A program made the position numbers and the translations under genes. Below are positions 1 to 8,749 of a DNA stretch of 20,220 nt, in pieces. The notes under the pieces were generated by a model. That model searched no databases. It saw only the letters and a program-made list of their open reading frames with translations, and was not told the DNA's origin. The stretch's first letter is position 1. Each line of letters starts with the position of its first letter. The stretch comes from Candidatus Methanomethylophilaceae archaeon (GTDB lineage: Archaea; Thermoplasmatota; Thermoplasmata; Methanomassiliicoccales; Methanomethylophilaceae), in assembly GCA_017455785.1 (NCBI GenBank), contig JAFSYZ010000018.1, positions 1 to 20,220 of the forward strand, read 5' to 3'.

Positions 1-87
1 CAATATTCAGAGGGCCGTAGAATAACATGGTCAGTATGTAGGTCGGAAAGGTATCAGAAACTGATTATTGACACCTTCTAGCGAATG

Positions 88-171
88 CTATGGCTCCAAC
101 CTTGTTTTTATATTACAAGATTGATAATATTCTGGATTGACTGCCATTTCAAGTTGAAATAACACTGTATC
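88..171 (-). other. Possible foreign coding fragment at the truncation junction
   Basis: On the minus strand, an open frame runs into the region from the ATP-grasp side and ends at a TAG at 88-90. Its last residues, from an internal ATG at 145-147, are MAVNPEYYQSCNIKTRLEP, which look more protein-like than the surrounding AT-rich sequence. A 15-nt dyad, ATTTCAA-G-TTGAAAT, lies at 146-160 beside the point where the ATP-grasp frame is lost. This could be the 3' tail of a transposase or another inserted gene, or chance. I do not recognise the family. Confidence 0.2.
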
Positions 172-1701
172 GATTACCGCAGGATAATCTCCGCAGAACT
201 GGAAGGTAAGGTTGATTTCATCGATGAGGAGGATGATTTTGATTCCTTCGTCGAGAAACTCAAAGGATACGATCTCGAGTACGTTTTCCCAGGTTCAGAA
301 CGCGGCGTACGTCTGGCAGACCGCATCATTGCCGCCCTCGGACTGATAGGGAACGATGAGAAAACCACATATCTCCGCTGTACCAAGGAGGGGATGTTCG
401 AAGCTTTGGGTAAGGCGAACATCCGCAGGATCAACACCGCCATGGTAGGATGCGAGGAGGACCTCATCAAATTCTGGGATGAGAACGATCTGGAGAAGGT
501 CGTACTCAAGTTCTCCGAATCCGCTTCCACCGTAGGTCTGAAGATATGTGGTTCCAAGGAGGAGGCGATCGACCATCTCAAGAAGATGTTAGTCATGCCG
601 GATTCCAGAGGGAAGATCAATTCAAAGGTCCTTGCACAGGAATACATCGGCGGCACGGAGTATATCGTCAACACCCTCAGCTGTAACGGGAAACACATGC
701 TCACGGACATCTGGGTATATTCCAAGATCCGCAGCGACGACGGTACCCTGGCATACGATTACGCGAAACTGGTGAAGGACCTGGAACCGGGCCACACCGA
801 TATGATCAGATACGCCTACAAGGTATTGGATGCAGTAGAGATGAAATGGGGACTCTGCCACATAGAGATCAAGATCGACCGTAAAGGTCCTGTCCTCATA
901 GAGACGAACGCCCGTCCGATGGGCCTGGGGATGACGGCTGCATACCTGGATGAGGCACTCGGACACCATTACACCGACATAGCCTTGGATGTGTACATGC
1001 ACCCTGATCACTTCGATCAGTACGCAATGAAGAGGTACGCCCCGCTGAAATACGCATTGATGAAGACGATGATCGTCCCTGAGGACATAGTAGGGAGTTT
1101 CGCCCCTACCTTCGTAATCAGCAACATGGTCCGCAGCACCAGGGAGCTGCTGTACTTCGGAAAGGAGGGCGTAGGCAACTATCCGCGTACCATCGACCTG
1201 AACACCAGTCCGCTGGCCATAAAGATGATCAACAAGGACTATGGAGCATTGATGAGGGATTACGAACTACTTCGCCTGATCGAATCCAACTACTTCCATC
1301 TGTTCTACACTCTGAGCGATAACATAGAGGCATCGGAACCCAAGACGGATCTGGATGCTTTGATCAAGATATTGGATCCCATACGCAGATTCCTTCTGGT
1401 CACGAACGATGGGAACTATCTGGTCCAATACGGTAAAAAGTCCGAGATGGACAGATGGATGATATTCGACGGTGCGATATATGCCAAATGCACGGCATCC
1501 ACCACGGAGGACAGGTACGTGTCCATCTACAGAACGATGCATAGCATCAGATCCGGAGGTGCGTTCATAGTCGTCCCTGAGGCGTACGAGAACATGAAGG
1601 ACGGTTCCGTGATCATGGACTTCCTGATGAACATCGCCGGCTTCCAGATAATGGCGCCGTCGTACAATTCAGCAGGGATAATGTACGGTGTCAAACAGTG
1701 A
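163..1701 (+). CDS. ATP-grasp ligase, 5'-truncated (probable pseudogene or remnant)
   Basis: This is an ATP-grasp enzyme of the carboxylate-amine/amino-acid ligase type. The reading frame is coding-like from about codon 163, but an in-frame TAA sits at 160-162 and there is no in-frame ATG, GTG or TTG before the ATG at 394. That ATG falls inside the conserved fold. Family members normally carry about 40 more N-terminal residues, here absent. Visible parts are an N-terminal nucleotide-ligase segment with 'EYVFPGSERG', the ATP-grasp core, and the metal/phosphate loop 'LIETNARPMGLG' near 895-930, which corresponds to the family's E-x-N-x-R motif. A C-terminal extension of about 200 residues has no assignment I recognise. 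It converges with carB, 48 bp away. The substrate cannot be told from sequence. The core motifs are intact, so the damage is confined to the 5' end; translation from 394 would give a protein lacking its N-terminal subdomain. Confidence 0.72.
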   Translation, partial: HCIDYRRIISAELEGKVDFIDEEDDFDSFVEKLKGYDLEYVFPGSERGVRLADRIIAALGLIGNDEKTTYLRCTKEGMFEALGKANIRRINTAMVGCEEDLIKFWDENDLEKVVLKFSESASTVGLKICGSKEEAIDHLKKMLVMPDSRGKINSKVLAQEYIGGTEYIVNTLSCNGKHMLTDIWVYSKIRSDDGTLAYDYAKLVKDLEPGHTDMIRYAYKVLDAVEMKWGLCHIEIKIDRKGPVLIETNARPMGLGMTAAYLDEALGHHYTDIALDVYMHPDHFDQYAMKRYAPLKYALMKTMIVPEDIVGSFAPTFVISNMVRSTRELLYFGKEGVGNYPRTIDLNTSPLAIKMINKDYGALMRDYELLRLIESNYFHLFYTLSDNIEASEPKTDLDALIKILDPIRRFLLVTNDGNYLVQYGKKSEMDRWMIFDGAIYAKCTASTTEDRYVSIYRTMHSIRSGGAFIVVPEAYENMKDGSVIMDFLMNIAGFQIMAPSYNSAGIMYGVKQ

Positions 1702-1749
1702 ACCGTCCATTCAATGATGCCCATAACTGGCCTGAACATGCAGTGAGTA

Positions 1750-4700
1750 TCAAAACTCGAGTTTGTGGTACTCCTGCATGCTCTTGACACCCATCTCGCC
1801 CTTGCGCTCGACCCCGATCGCACCAATGGCCATCTCCGCACCGTTCATGGTGGTGATGTACGGGATCTCCAGCTCCACCGCAAGACGGCGCATGTTATGA
1901 CCGTCCCTTATGGCGCCTGAATGTTCCCTCGGCGTATTGATGAGTAGATCGATCTTCCTATTGCGCATCAGACTGAGTGCGGTCGGTTCCTTTCCTTCGG
2001 TGTTCTTGAACACCCTCGTGTTCTCAACGCCGTTCTCCGTCAGATACACGGATGTGCCCCTGGTGGCATAGATGCGGAATCCCATGTCCTTCAATGACTT
2101 CGCAACAGCTACGGCACGCGGCTTGTCCTGATCGTTGACGGTGATGTACACACCGCCCTCTTTTGGAAGTATCGTACCTGCTGCCAATTGTGCCTTCAGA
2201 TATGCCGCATGGAGATCAGGATCGATTCCCATGACCTCTCCGGTGGACTTCATCTCCGGTGTGAGGATCGAATCCACTCCCGGCAGCTTCAGGAACGGGA
2301 ACACCGATTCCTTCACGGCGAAATGGTCTATCGGCCTGTAACCGGAGAGGCCGAAATCCTTCAGCTTCCTTCCGAGCATGACCTTGACACCGATCTTGGC
2401 CAATGGAACCCCTGTCGCCTTCGATATGAACGGTACGGTCCTGGATGCCCTTGGGTTGGCCTCTATCATCCATATCTGACCGTCCTTGTACGCCAGCTGC
2501 AGATTCATCAGACCGTTGATCTTCAATGCCAATGCGACCTTACGGTTGATCTCCACGATCCCGTCGATCATATTCTGGGGGATGTTGTACGGAGGCATCA
2601 CCATTGTCGCATCACCGGAGTGACATCCTGCATATTCGATATGTTCCAGTATGCCGCCGACATAGACATCCTCGCCATCACATACGGAATCGACATCTAT
2701 CTCCACCGCTTCGGAAAGGTACTTGTCGATCAGCACAGGGTGGTTGTGGGAGACCTTCACGGCCGTCTCCATGTAGGTGTTCAGTTCGTCATCGGAGTAT
2801 ACGATCTCCATCGCACGTCCTCCCAGGACATAGCTGGGACGTACGAGCACAGGATAACCGATCTCGTTGGCGATCCTCATCGCCTCGTTGTACGAGTATG
2901 CAGTTCCTGACGGGGGCTGTCTTACACCAAGGGAACGCATGAGATCGGTGAACCTCTTCCTGTCCTCCGCCACATCCATCTGGTCCGGTGATGTCCCCAG
3001 GATCTTCGTCTTCGTACCCTTCAGACCCTTCTCGACATCTATCGCAAGATTGACGGACGTCTGTCCTCCGTATTGGCAGATCACACCGTCGGCATCCTCC
3101 GCCTTGATCACGTTCAAGACATCCTCCAATGACAGCGGTTCGAAGTACAAACGGTCAGAGATGCCATAATCGGTGGATACGGTCTCGGGATTGTTGTTGA
3201 TCATGATCGCTTCGATGCCCTCCTCCTGCAACGCCATAACTCCGTGCACGCAGCAGTAGTCGAACTCGATTCCCTGTCCGATACGTATCGGACCTCCTCC
3301 GACGATGACTACCTTCTTCTTATCACTCTTCTTGACCTCGGACGAACGTCCGTGGTATGTACTGTAGTAATAAGGTGTGACTGCGGAGAACTCTGCCGCA
3401 CAGGTATCGACCATCTTGTATCTCGGAACGATGCCTGCATCCTCACGTCTCTTCAGGACATCCCAATGGTCGCATCCGCGTATCCTGGCGATGCTCTCAT
3501 CGGAGAATCCCATCTCCTTCGCCTCCCGCAGGAGCTTGTCCGTGAGCTCACCCTTCAGCTTGTTCTCCATATCGATGATGTTCTTGATCTTCATCACGAA
3601 GTAGATGTCCCAATGCGTCTCGTTCGACACCTGCACAGGATCCCATCCTCTTCTGATCGCCTCTCCGATGGCGAATATACGACGGTCGGTGGCGTTGCGG
3701 AACTCCTCATGGATCTCATCATCGGTCATATCGATGGGATCCAATCCGTCAACACCGATCTCAAGCGAACGGAGTCCCTTCAATAAGGCCTCCTCCACAT
3801 TACGTCCTATGGACATCATCTCCCCTGTAGACTTCATCTGCGTCCCCAGATGTCTGTCGACGGTACGGAACTTATCGAACGGCCATCTCGGGATCTTCAT
3901 GACCACGTAATCCAAAGTCGGTTCGAATGCTGCGAAGGTGTTGCCTGTGATGCGGTTGGGGATTTCATCAAGTGTGTAACCCACCGCGATCTTGGTGGCG
4001 ACTCTGGCTATTGGATATCCAGTTGCCTTGGATGCCAATGCAGACGACCTCGATACACGGGGATTGACCTCTATCACACGATAATCGTGCGTCTTGGGAT
4101 CGAATGCGTATTGAACGTTGCATCCTCCTTCGATCTTCAGCGCACGGATGATCTTGATTGATGCGGTACGGAACATCTGCAGGTCCCTGTCCGATAGCGT
4201 TAGGCAAGGTGCACAGACTATGGATTCACCTGTATGGATGCCCATGGCATCGAGGTTCTCCATGTTACAGACGATGATGCAGTTGTCCTTGGAATCCCTC
4301 ATCACCTCGTACTCTATCTCCTTCCATCCGAGGACGGATTCCTCGATCAGGACCTGATGGATACGGCTGTAGGAAAGACCCAGTGCGCATATTTCGCGTA
4401 ATTGATCCTCATTGTATGCGACACCTCCTCCGGTACCTCCGAGGGTGAAAGCGGGACGTACGAGTACCGGATACCTACCGATGAATTCGACCGCTTCGAT
4501 CGCCTCCTCGATGCTGCTGACGGAGCGTGACTTCGGCACGGGCTCACCTATCTCCTCCATCGCCTCCTTGAACAGCTCCCTGTCCTCCGATCTCTGGATG
4601 GCTTCAGGTTGTGTGCCCACGAGCCTCGCCCCGTATTTGTCAAGATATCCTTTCTCCGCAAGCTCCGCGGAGATGTTCAGTCCGGTCTGTCCGCCCATCC

Positions 4701-4959
4701 CTGAGATGACACCGTCGACGCCTTCCTTCTCTATTATCTTGGCAACGGACTCGGCCGTCATCGGTTCCACATACACGCTGTCCGCCGTATCGGGATCAGT
4801 CTGTATGGTGGCAGGATTACTGTTGACCAATACCGTCCTGTACCCTTCCTCACGGAGGGAACGACAGGCCTGTGAACCTGAGAAATCGAACTCCGCGGCC
4901 TGTCCGATCACTATCGGTCCGGACCCTATGACCAGGAGCTTCTTGTAATCCTTCCTCAT
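1750..4959 (-). CDS. carB: Carbamoyl-phosphate synthase large subunit
   Basis: The large subunit makes carbamoyl phosphate from bicarbonate, ATP and ammonia tunnelled from CarA, feeding pyrimidine and arginine synthesis in the cytoplasm. At 1069 residues it is full length. It has the typical tandem layout: an N-terminal carboxyphosphate half opening 'KLLVIGSGPIVIGQAAEFD', an oligomerisation middle, and a second carbamate half restarting at 'VVIVGGGPIRIGQGIEFD'. Each half keeps its ATP-grasp signature ('IEVNPRVSRSSALASKATG' and 'IEANPRASRTVPFISKATG'). The last ~130 residues are the MGS-like allosteric domain ('GVYITVNDQDKPRA', 'ATRGTS'). The start ATG overlaps the carA stop by 4 bp (ATGA), with a GGAGG Shine-Dalgarno 7 nt upstream inside carA, so the two subunits are translationally coupled. 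Confidence 0.98.
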   Translation of the reverse strand: MRKDYKKLLVIGSGPIVIGQAAEFDFSGSQACRSLREEGYRTVLVNSNPATIQTDPDTADSVYVEPMTAESVAKIIEKEGVDGVISGMGGQTGLNISAELAEKGYLDKYGARLVGTQPEAIQRSEDRELFKEAMEEIGEPVPKSRSVSSIEEAIEAVEFIGRYPVLVRPAFTLGGTGGGVAYNEDQLREICALGLSYSRIHQVLIEESVLGWKEIEYEVMRDSKDNCIIVCNMENLDAMGIHTGESIVCAPCLTLSDRDLQMFRTASIKIIRALKIEGGCNVQYAFDPKTHDYRVIEVNPRVSRSSALASKATGYPIARVATKIAVGYTLDEIPNRITGNTFAAFEPTLDYVVMKIPRWPFDKFRTVDRHLGTQMKSTGEMMSIGRNVEEALLKGLRSLEIGVDGLDPIDMTDDEIHEEFRNATDRRIFAIGEAIRRGWDPVQVSNETHWDIYFVMKIKNIIDMENKLKGELTDKLLREAKEMGFSDESIARIRGCDHWDVLKRREDAGIVPRYKMVDTCAAEFSAVTPYYYSTYHGRSSEVKKSDKKKVVIVGGGPIRIGQGIEFDYCCVHGVMALQEEGIEAIMINNNPETVSTDYGISDRLYFEPLSLEDVLNVIKAEDADGVICQYGGQTSVNLAIDVEKGLKGTKTKILGTSPDQMDVAEDRKRFTDLMRSLGVRQPPSGTAYSYNEAMRIANEIGYPVLVRPSYVLGGRAMEIVYSDDELNTYMETAVKVSHNHPVLIDKYLSEAVEIDVDSVCDGEDVYVGGILEHIEYAGCHSGDATMVMPPYNIPQNMIDGIVEINRKVALALKINGLMNLQLAYKDGQIWMIEANPRASRTVPFISKATGVPLAKIGVKVMLGRKLKDFGLSGYRPIDHFAVKESVFPFLKLPGVDSILTPEMKSTGEVMGIDPDLHAAYLKAQLAAGTILPKEGGVYITVNDQDKPRAVAVAKSLKDMGFRIYATRGTSVYLTENGVENTRVFKNTEGKEPTALSLMRNRKIDLLINTPREHSGAIRDGHNMRRLAVELEIPYITTMNGAEMAIGAIGVERKGEMGVKSMQEYHKLEF

Positions 4960-6038
4960 CTCTTCGCCTCCTTTACCGCGTTGTAGAATCTATTGAAGAG
5001 GAACTTTGTATCATACGGACCAGGGTTGGCCTCCGGATGGTACTGCGATGTGAATATGGGAAGGTCCTTGTGTCTCATACCTTCCACGGTGTGATCGTTG
5101 ATGTTGAACTGGTCGGCTATCAGTCCTGTACCGTCCAAACTCTGTTCGTCCACGGCGAAACCATGGTTCTGACTCGTGATGTACACTCTTCCTTCGAACG
5201 ATACGGGTTGGTTGCATCCGCGGTGACCGAACTTCATCTTGTACGTCTTTCCGCCGAATGCGAGCGAAGTTATCTGATTGCCGAGACAGATGCCCATTAT
5301 CGGCATGAACGTTGACAGGTCTGACACCGTTTTAACAGGACCTTTGATTATGTTGGGATGGCTCGGGTCGCCCGGACCGTTGGAGACCAGCATTCCATTT
5401 ATCCCCGACTCCATGATGACGTCCGAAGGTGTGTCGTAGGGGAAGAGGATGACGTTGAAGTACTCGCTGAGATCATCTGCGATACGGGCCTTCATACCGC
5501 AGTCCAGGAGACCGACGGTGAACTCCTTGCCATTGTCCAATTTTTTTATCGCAGGACATGTGACCTCACCGACGAGATCCGAATCGGACGGGGCGGGCAT
5601 CCTCTTCAGTTTCTCTATCGTCTCTTCTATCTTGTCCTCGTCGCGGATGACGGCACCTTTGAGAGTTCCGAACTCCCTTATCTTGATGACCAGGTCCCTT
5701 GTGTCTATACCTGATATCCCGGGGACCTTGTACTCCTTGAGGAAATCGTCCAACGTCCTACCGCCGTAAGAGTCCGAAGGTATCCTTGTGTACTCCCTGA
5801 CGACCAGCGCACGGCAGTGGATCCCGTTCGATTGGAAGAAATCGTCCGTTATTCCGTAATTCCCGACCGTGGGGAAGGTCATTGTAAGGATCTGTCCCCT
5901 GTAGGAAGGATCCGTGAGGCTCTCCTGGTAACCGCTCATACCGGTGCTGAAAACGACCTCTCCGAAGGCATCGGCGTCATATCCGAAAGAATCGCCCTCG
6001 TAACAGGTCCCGTCCTCGAGTACAAGATAACTCGTCAT
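4956..6038 (-). CDS. carA: Carbamoyl-phosphate synthase small (glutaminase) subunit
   Basis: This glutamine amidotransferase subunit hydrolyses glutamine and passes ammonia to CarB. At 360 residues it is slightly shorter than the ~380 usual in bacteria. The N-terminal CPSase small-chain domain begins 'LVLEDGTCYEGDSFG'. The C-terminal class I glutaminase domain carries the nucleophile Cys251 in 'MGICLGNQ' and the His334/Glu336 dyad in 'YHPEANPGP', so the triad is complete. It is the first gene of carAB, diverging from pyrG. A TATA-like box (TATATAA read on the plus strand at 6064-6070) lies about 26 bp before the start codon, so the transcript is probably leaderless or nearly so, in contrast to the strong Shine-Dalgarno of carB. 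Confidence 0.97.
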   Translation of the reverse strand: MTSYLVLEDGTCYEGDSFGYDADAFGEVVFSTGMSGYQESLTDPSYRGQILTMTFPTVGNYGITDDFFQSNGIHCRALVVREYTRIPSDSYGGRTLDDFLKEYKVPGISGIDTRDLVIKIREFGTLKGAVIRDEDKIEETIEKLKRMPAPSDSDLVGEVTCPAIKKLDNGKEFTVGLLDCGMKARIADDLSEYFNVILFPYDTPSDVIMESGINGMLVSNGPGDPSHPNIIKGPVKTVSDLSTFMPIMGICLGNQITSLAFGGKTYKMKFGHRGCNQPVSFEGRVYITSQNHGFAVDEQSLDGTGLIADQFNINDHTVEGMRHKDLPIFTSQYHPEANPGPYDTKFLFNRFYNAVKEAKR

Positions 6039-6063
6039 CGGGGATTAAACATTAAGGGAGATG

Positions 6064-6070
6064 TATATAA
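6064..6070 (-). promoter_or_regulatory. TATA box of carAB
   Basis: TTATATA on the minus strand is centred about 29 bp upstream of the carA ATG at 6038. This is the spacing expected for an archaeal TATA box on a leaderless or very short-leader mRNA. Confidence 0.55.
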
Positions 6071-6190
6071 TCATAGTGGCAACAAAAATGGCTTTCATTA
6101 GACGATTGTCCATTATAGTGGTGTTATGTTTCGAATTTCGTAGAAATGTATGCAATAAATCGTATTCAACAGGTATGTAGCGGGTGAACG

Positions 6191-6197
6191 TTTATCT
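6191..6197 (+). promoter_or_regulatory. Candidate TATA box of pyrG
   Basis: TTTATCT lies about 39 bp before the pyrG ATG, giving a predicted leader of about 13 nt. It lies in the 194-bp divergent region shared with carAB. No convincing operator dyad is visible in that region. Confidence 0.35.
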
Positions 6198-6232
6198 ACC
6201 ACCGATACAGTGGAAGAATCCCGTTGATAACC

Positions 6233-7849
6233 ATGAAGTTCATTTTCGTCAGCGGAGGTGTGATCTCAGGACTCGGAAAAGGGATCACGGCATCATCCAT
6301 CGGTCTTCTCCTGAAATCACGCGGCATAAAGGTGACCAGCATCAAGGTCGATCCGTACCTGAACATAGACGCAGGCACGATGAATCCTTACGAGCACGGT
6401 GAAGTGTACGTATTGGACGATGGCGGTGAGGTGGACCTCGATCTCGGTAACTACGAACGCTTCATGGACCTGAAACTCGGACGCGACAACAACATCACCA
6501 CCGGTAAGGTATACAGCGCCGTGATAGAGAAAGAGCGCAAAGGAGAGTACCTCGGAAAGACAGTACAGATCATACCCCACATAACCAACGAGATCAAGGA
6601 GCGCATCATCAAGGCGGCAAGGAACTCGGATGCTGACGTAGCGATAGTGGAGTTGGGGGGCACAGTTGGTGACATGGAATCCATGCCGTTCCTGGAAGCC
6701 GCAAGACAGTTGGGCCGTGATATCGGTAGGAACGAGAACGCCATGTTCATCCACTGCACTCTTGTGCCCATCATGGGTGCCGTCGGAGAGGAGAAGACGA
6801 AACCGACACAACACTCCGTGAAGGACCTTATGAACGCAGGTATCAGACCCGACATGATAGTCTGCAGGTGCAAGGAGGATATCACAGAACAGGCGAGACG
6901 CAAGATATCCATGTTCTGCGATGTGGACGAATGCGCCGTGATATCCTGTCCCGATGCACGTACCACGTACGAAGTGCCCATGATTCTTGACAGACAGGGT
7001 GTCGCCGATTACATCATAAAGAGGATGGACCTGAAGTACCTCTGCAAAGAACCAGACATGAGGGAATGGAAAAGATTCGTCGACGGCATCGTATCACCGA
7101 AGTCGGAGGTGCAGATCGCCATAGTAGGAAAATACACAGCATTGGCCGATTCATATATGAGCCATCTTGAATCGTTCACACATGCCGGATCACAGCTCAA
7201 CTGCAAAGTGAAGATCAGATTCATCGACTCAGACCGTTTCATGTCTGAAAATCCTGCAGAATTGCTGAAAGATTGCGACGGTATGATGATACCAGGAGGA
7301 TTCGGTACCAGGGGTATCGAGGGGATGATCGTGGCCGCCAGATATGCAAGGGAGAATTCGATACCGTTCCTCGGTGTGTGCCTGGGATTCCAGATCGCCA
7401 CCATAGAGATATCCCGTGATGTGTTGGGCCTCAAAGACGCCGATTCGACCGAATTCTCACCTGAGACCTCGAATCCTGTTGTGCATATAATGCCGGAACA
7501 ACTGAAGGTCTCCGGTATGGGTGCAACAATGAGACTCGGAAGGTTCCGTACAGCCGTTGCGAAGGGATCCAGAGCCGAAGCACTCTACAGCGGAAGCTAT
7601 TGCGACGAACGTCACAGGCACAGATATGAGGTCAACCAGGACTACATCCAAAGACTGGAGGATGCGGGTTGGAAATTCACGGGAAGATCCGAGGATGGCA
7701 AGAGGATGGAGATTGGCGAATTGGAAGGACATCCGTATTTCATGGCCGCCCAGTTCCATCCAGAATTCAACAGCAGACCACTGTCCCCGTCGCCTCTGCA
7801 TAAGGGACTAGTAATGGCTGCTATGGAAAAGAAAGGAATCCGTAAATAG
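6233..7849 (+). CDS. pyrG: CTP synthase
   Basis: CTP synthase converts UTP to CTP using ATP and glutamine, the last step of pyrimidine nucleotide synthesis. The N-terminal synthetase domain (about residues 1-265) opens 'KFIFVSGGVISGLGKGI' and has 'DPYLNIDAGTMNPYEHGEV'. The C-terminal glutaminase domain carries Cys383 in 'GVCLGFQ' and 'FHPEFNSRPLSP' for the His/Glu pair. At 538 residues it has the normal family length. I chose the ATG at 6233 because the conserved N-terminus begins there; a TTG three codons upstream is in frame but adds nothing conserved. No clear Shine-Dalgarno precedes it, consistent with a short leader. The gene ends in TAG. Confidence 0.98.
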   Translation: MKFIFVSGGVISGLGKGITASSIGLLLKSRGIKVTSIKVDPYLNIDAGTMNPYEHGEVYVLDDGGEVDLDLGNYERFMDLKLGRDNNITTGKVYSAVIEKERKGEYLGKTVQIIPHITNEIKERIIKAARNSDADVAIVELGGTVGDMESMPFLEAARQLGRDIGRNENAMFIHCTLVPIMGAVGEEKTKPTQHSVKDLMNAGIRPDMIVCRCKEDITEQARRKISMFCDVDECAVISCPDARTTYEVPMILDRQGVADYIIKRMDLKYLCKEPDMREWKRFVDGIVSPKSEVQIAIVGKYTALADSYMSHLESFTHAGSQLNCKVKIRFIDSDRFMSENPAELLKDCDGMMIPGGFGTRGIEGMIVAARYARENSIPFLGVCLGFQIATIEISRDVLGLKDADSTEFSPETSNPVVHIMPEQLKVSGMGATMRLGRFRTAVAKGSRAEALYSGSYCDERHRHRYEVNQDYIQRLEDAGWKFTGRSEDGKRMEIGELEGHPYFMAAQFHPEFNSRPLSPSPLHKGLVMAAMEKKGIRK

Positions 7850-7871
7850 ATAGCGATATCAGCAATATATT

Positions 7872-7909
7872 CTGCGTTATTCGCAATCATTATAATGCGA
7901 ATAACGCAG
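7872..7909. terminator. 14-bp perfect inverted repeat after pyrG
   Basis: CTGCGTTATTCGCA at 7872-7885 is exactly complementary to TGCGAATAACGCAG at 7896-7909, with a 10-nt loop, 22 bp after the pyrG stop. It is followed by a C run and a T-rich tract (7917-7927), like an intrinsic terminator. The T-rich tract doubles as the TATA region of the chorismate mutase gene, so the element could also be regulatory. Confidence 0.6.
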
Positions 7910-7919
7910 CCCCCCAATT

Positions 7920-7928
7920 ATTTTTTAT
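7920..7928 (+). promoter_or_regulatory. TATA box of chorismate mutase gene
   Basis: TTTTTTTATA-like sequence is centred about 27-29 bp before the ATG at 7953, predicting a transcript that starts at or next to the start codon. It directly follows the pyrG hairpin. Confidence 0.5.
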
Positions 7929-7952
7929 ACCATCTTGTCAGTGGGTGGCACA

Positions 7953-8231
7953 ATGGCAGACAACGACACCGACATGCTCAGACAACAGATCGAGACCATC
8001 GATGAACAGATCATCGATCTCATCGCCACCCGTCTGGAGATAGCTGATGAACTGGCCAAGGCCAAGAAGAAATCATCACAGAGCTACTGGGACGAGAACA
8101 AGGAGCATGATGTCGTCAAGAGATACCAGAAACTCTGCGAAGAGGTCAGCATCACACCGGATGAGGCCTGTCAGATAGCGGAGACACTTCTCAAGATATC
8201 GAAGGAGAGGCAGAAGCACTACTTCGAGTGA
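7953..8231 (+). CDS. Chorismate mutase, AroQ class
   Basis: This enzyme converts chorismate to prephenate in the phenylalanine/tyrosine branch. It is a 92-residue single-domain all-helical AroQ protein, the usual size for a free-standing archaeal enzyme. The three basic active-site positions line up with those known in AroQ enzymes: Arg10 in 'LRQQIETID', Arg27 in 'ATRLEIA' and Lys38 in 'AKAKKK'. In the second helix the usual Arg-Glu pair appears as Lys50-Glu51 ('DENKEHD'). The ATG at 7953 fits both the AroQ N-terminus and the TATA spacing; a TTG at 7935 would add six unconserved residues. The gene converges with the Lrp-type regulator, only 7 bp away. Confidence 0.9.
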   Translation: MADNDTDMLRQQIETIDEQIIDLIATRLEIADELAKAKKKSSQSYWDENKEHDVVKRYQKLCEEVSITPDEACQIAETLLKISKERQKHYFE

Positions 8232-8238
8232 ACAAGGA

Positions 8239-8703
8239 TCAATCCAATTCCGGAATGTGGTCCATCGGATCCTTTATCACGTTCAGGACTATCGATGTGT
8301 TGGTCTTCTTCACGCCGTCTATGGTCAATATGTTCTTGACGATGGTGGAGAATTCCTCCCTGTTCCTGCACGCGACCCATGCGATGGAATCACAGTCACC
8401 GGTGACATCGAATACGGCGATGACATTCGGCATCGCCCTGATGCTCTCCTGTACGTCCAGGACATCCCTGTCGACATAGATCTGTATGACGCCCATGAAA
8501 TCGAAACCCAACCTCATGTAGTCGATCTTCGCACGGTAACCTGTTATGATGCCTTTGGATTCCAGGACCTTCACACGTTGGATAAGTGTGGTAGGGTGTA
8601 TACCTAATTCTTTAGCAAGCTGCCTGTAGGAACCCTGACTCGACCTGCAGAGAAGGTCGATTATCTTCATATCCAAGTCATCGTAAACATTGATGTCCGA
8701 CAT
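8239..8703 (-). CDS. Lrp/AsnC-family transcriptional regulator
   Basis: This 154-residue DNA-binding regulator has an N-terminal winged helix-turn-helix (about residues 8-60, 'LDMKIIDLLCRSSQGSYRQLAKELGIHPTTL', shown here as its opening and recognition parts) and a C-terminal RAM/ligand-binding ferredoxin-like domain (about 72-150) with the 'VTGDCDSIAWV' turn typical of the family. Such proteins form octamers and often sense amino acids. I chose the ATG at 8703, not the GTG two codons upstream, because AGGTG lies 5-6 nt before it. A TATA box (8741-8747) gives a leader of about 15 nt. Its target and effector cannot be read from sequence; the neighbouring chorismate mutase makes an aromatic-amino-acid link possible but unproven. 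Confidence 0.93.
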   Translation of the reverse strand: MSDINVYDDLDMKIIDLLCRSSQGSYRQLAKELGIHPTTLIQRVKVLESKGIITGYRAKIDYMRLGFDFMGVIQIYVDRDVLDVQESIRAMPNVIAVFDVTGDCDSIAWVACRNREEFSTIVKNILTIDGVKKTNTSIVLNVIKDPMDHIPELD

Positions 8704-8740
8704 TCGCACACCTTTGGTATGGAGATGATTGACGAATGAC

Positions 8741-8747
8741 TATAAAA
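8741..8747 (-). promoter_or_regulatory. TATA box of the Lrp/AsnC gene
   Basis: TTTTATA on the minus strand (TATAAAA on plus) lies about 40 bp before the ATG, matching a start of transcription about 15 nt upstream of translation. Confidence 0.5.
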
Positions 8748-8749
8748 CA

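Noticed and set aside
1..81. Open frame at the left edge ending in TAG at 79-81, possibly the tail of an upstream gene
   Set aside because: It is only 26 codons, has no recognisable family and is not distinguishable from chance.
2188..2910. 240-codon open frame on the plus strand opposite carB
   Set aside because: It is an antisense shadow of a highly conserved gene, with no start signal and biased His/Arg composition.
7847..7952. Read-through of the pyrG TAG as pyrrolysine, with the following hairpin as an insertion element
   Set aside because: PyrG is already full length, the downstream residues are hydrophobic without family similarity, and the frame crosses the next promoter and gene. 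The host's use of pyrrolysine is itself not shown here.
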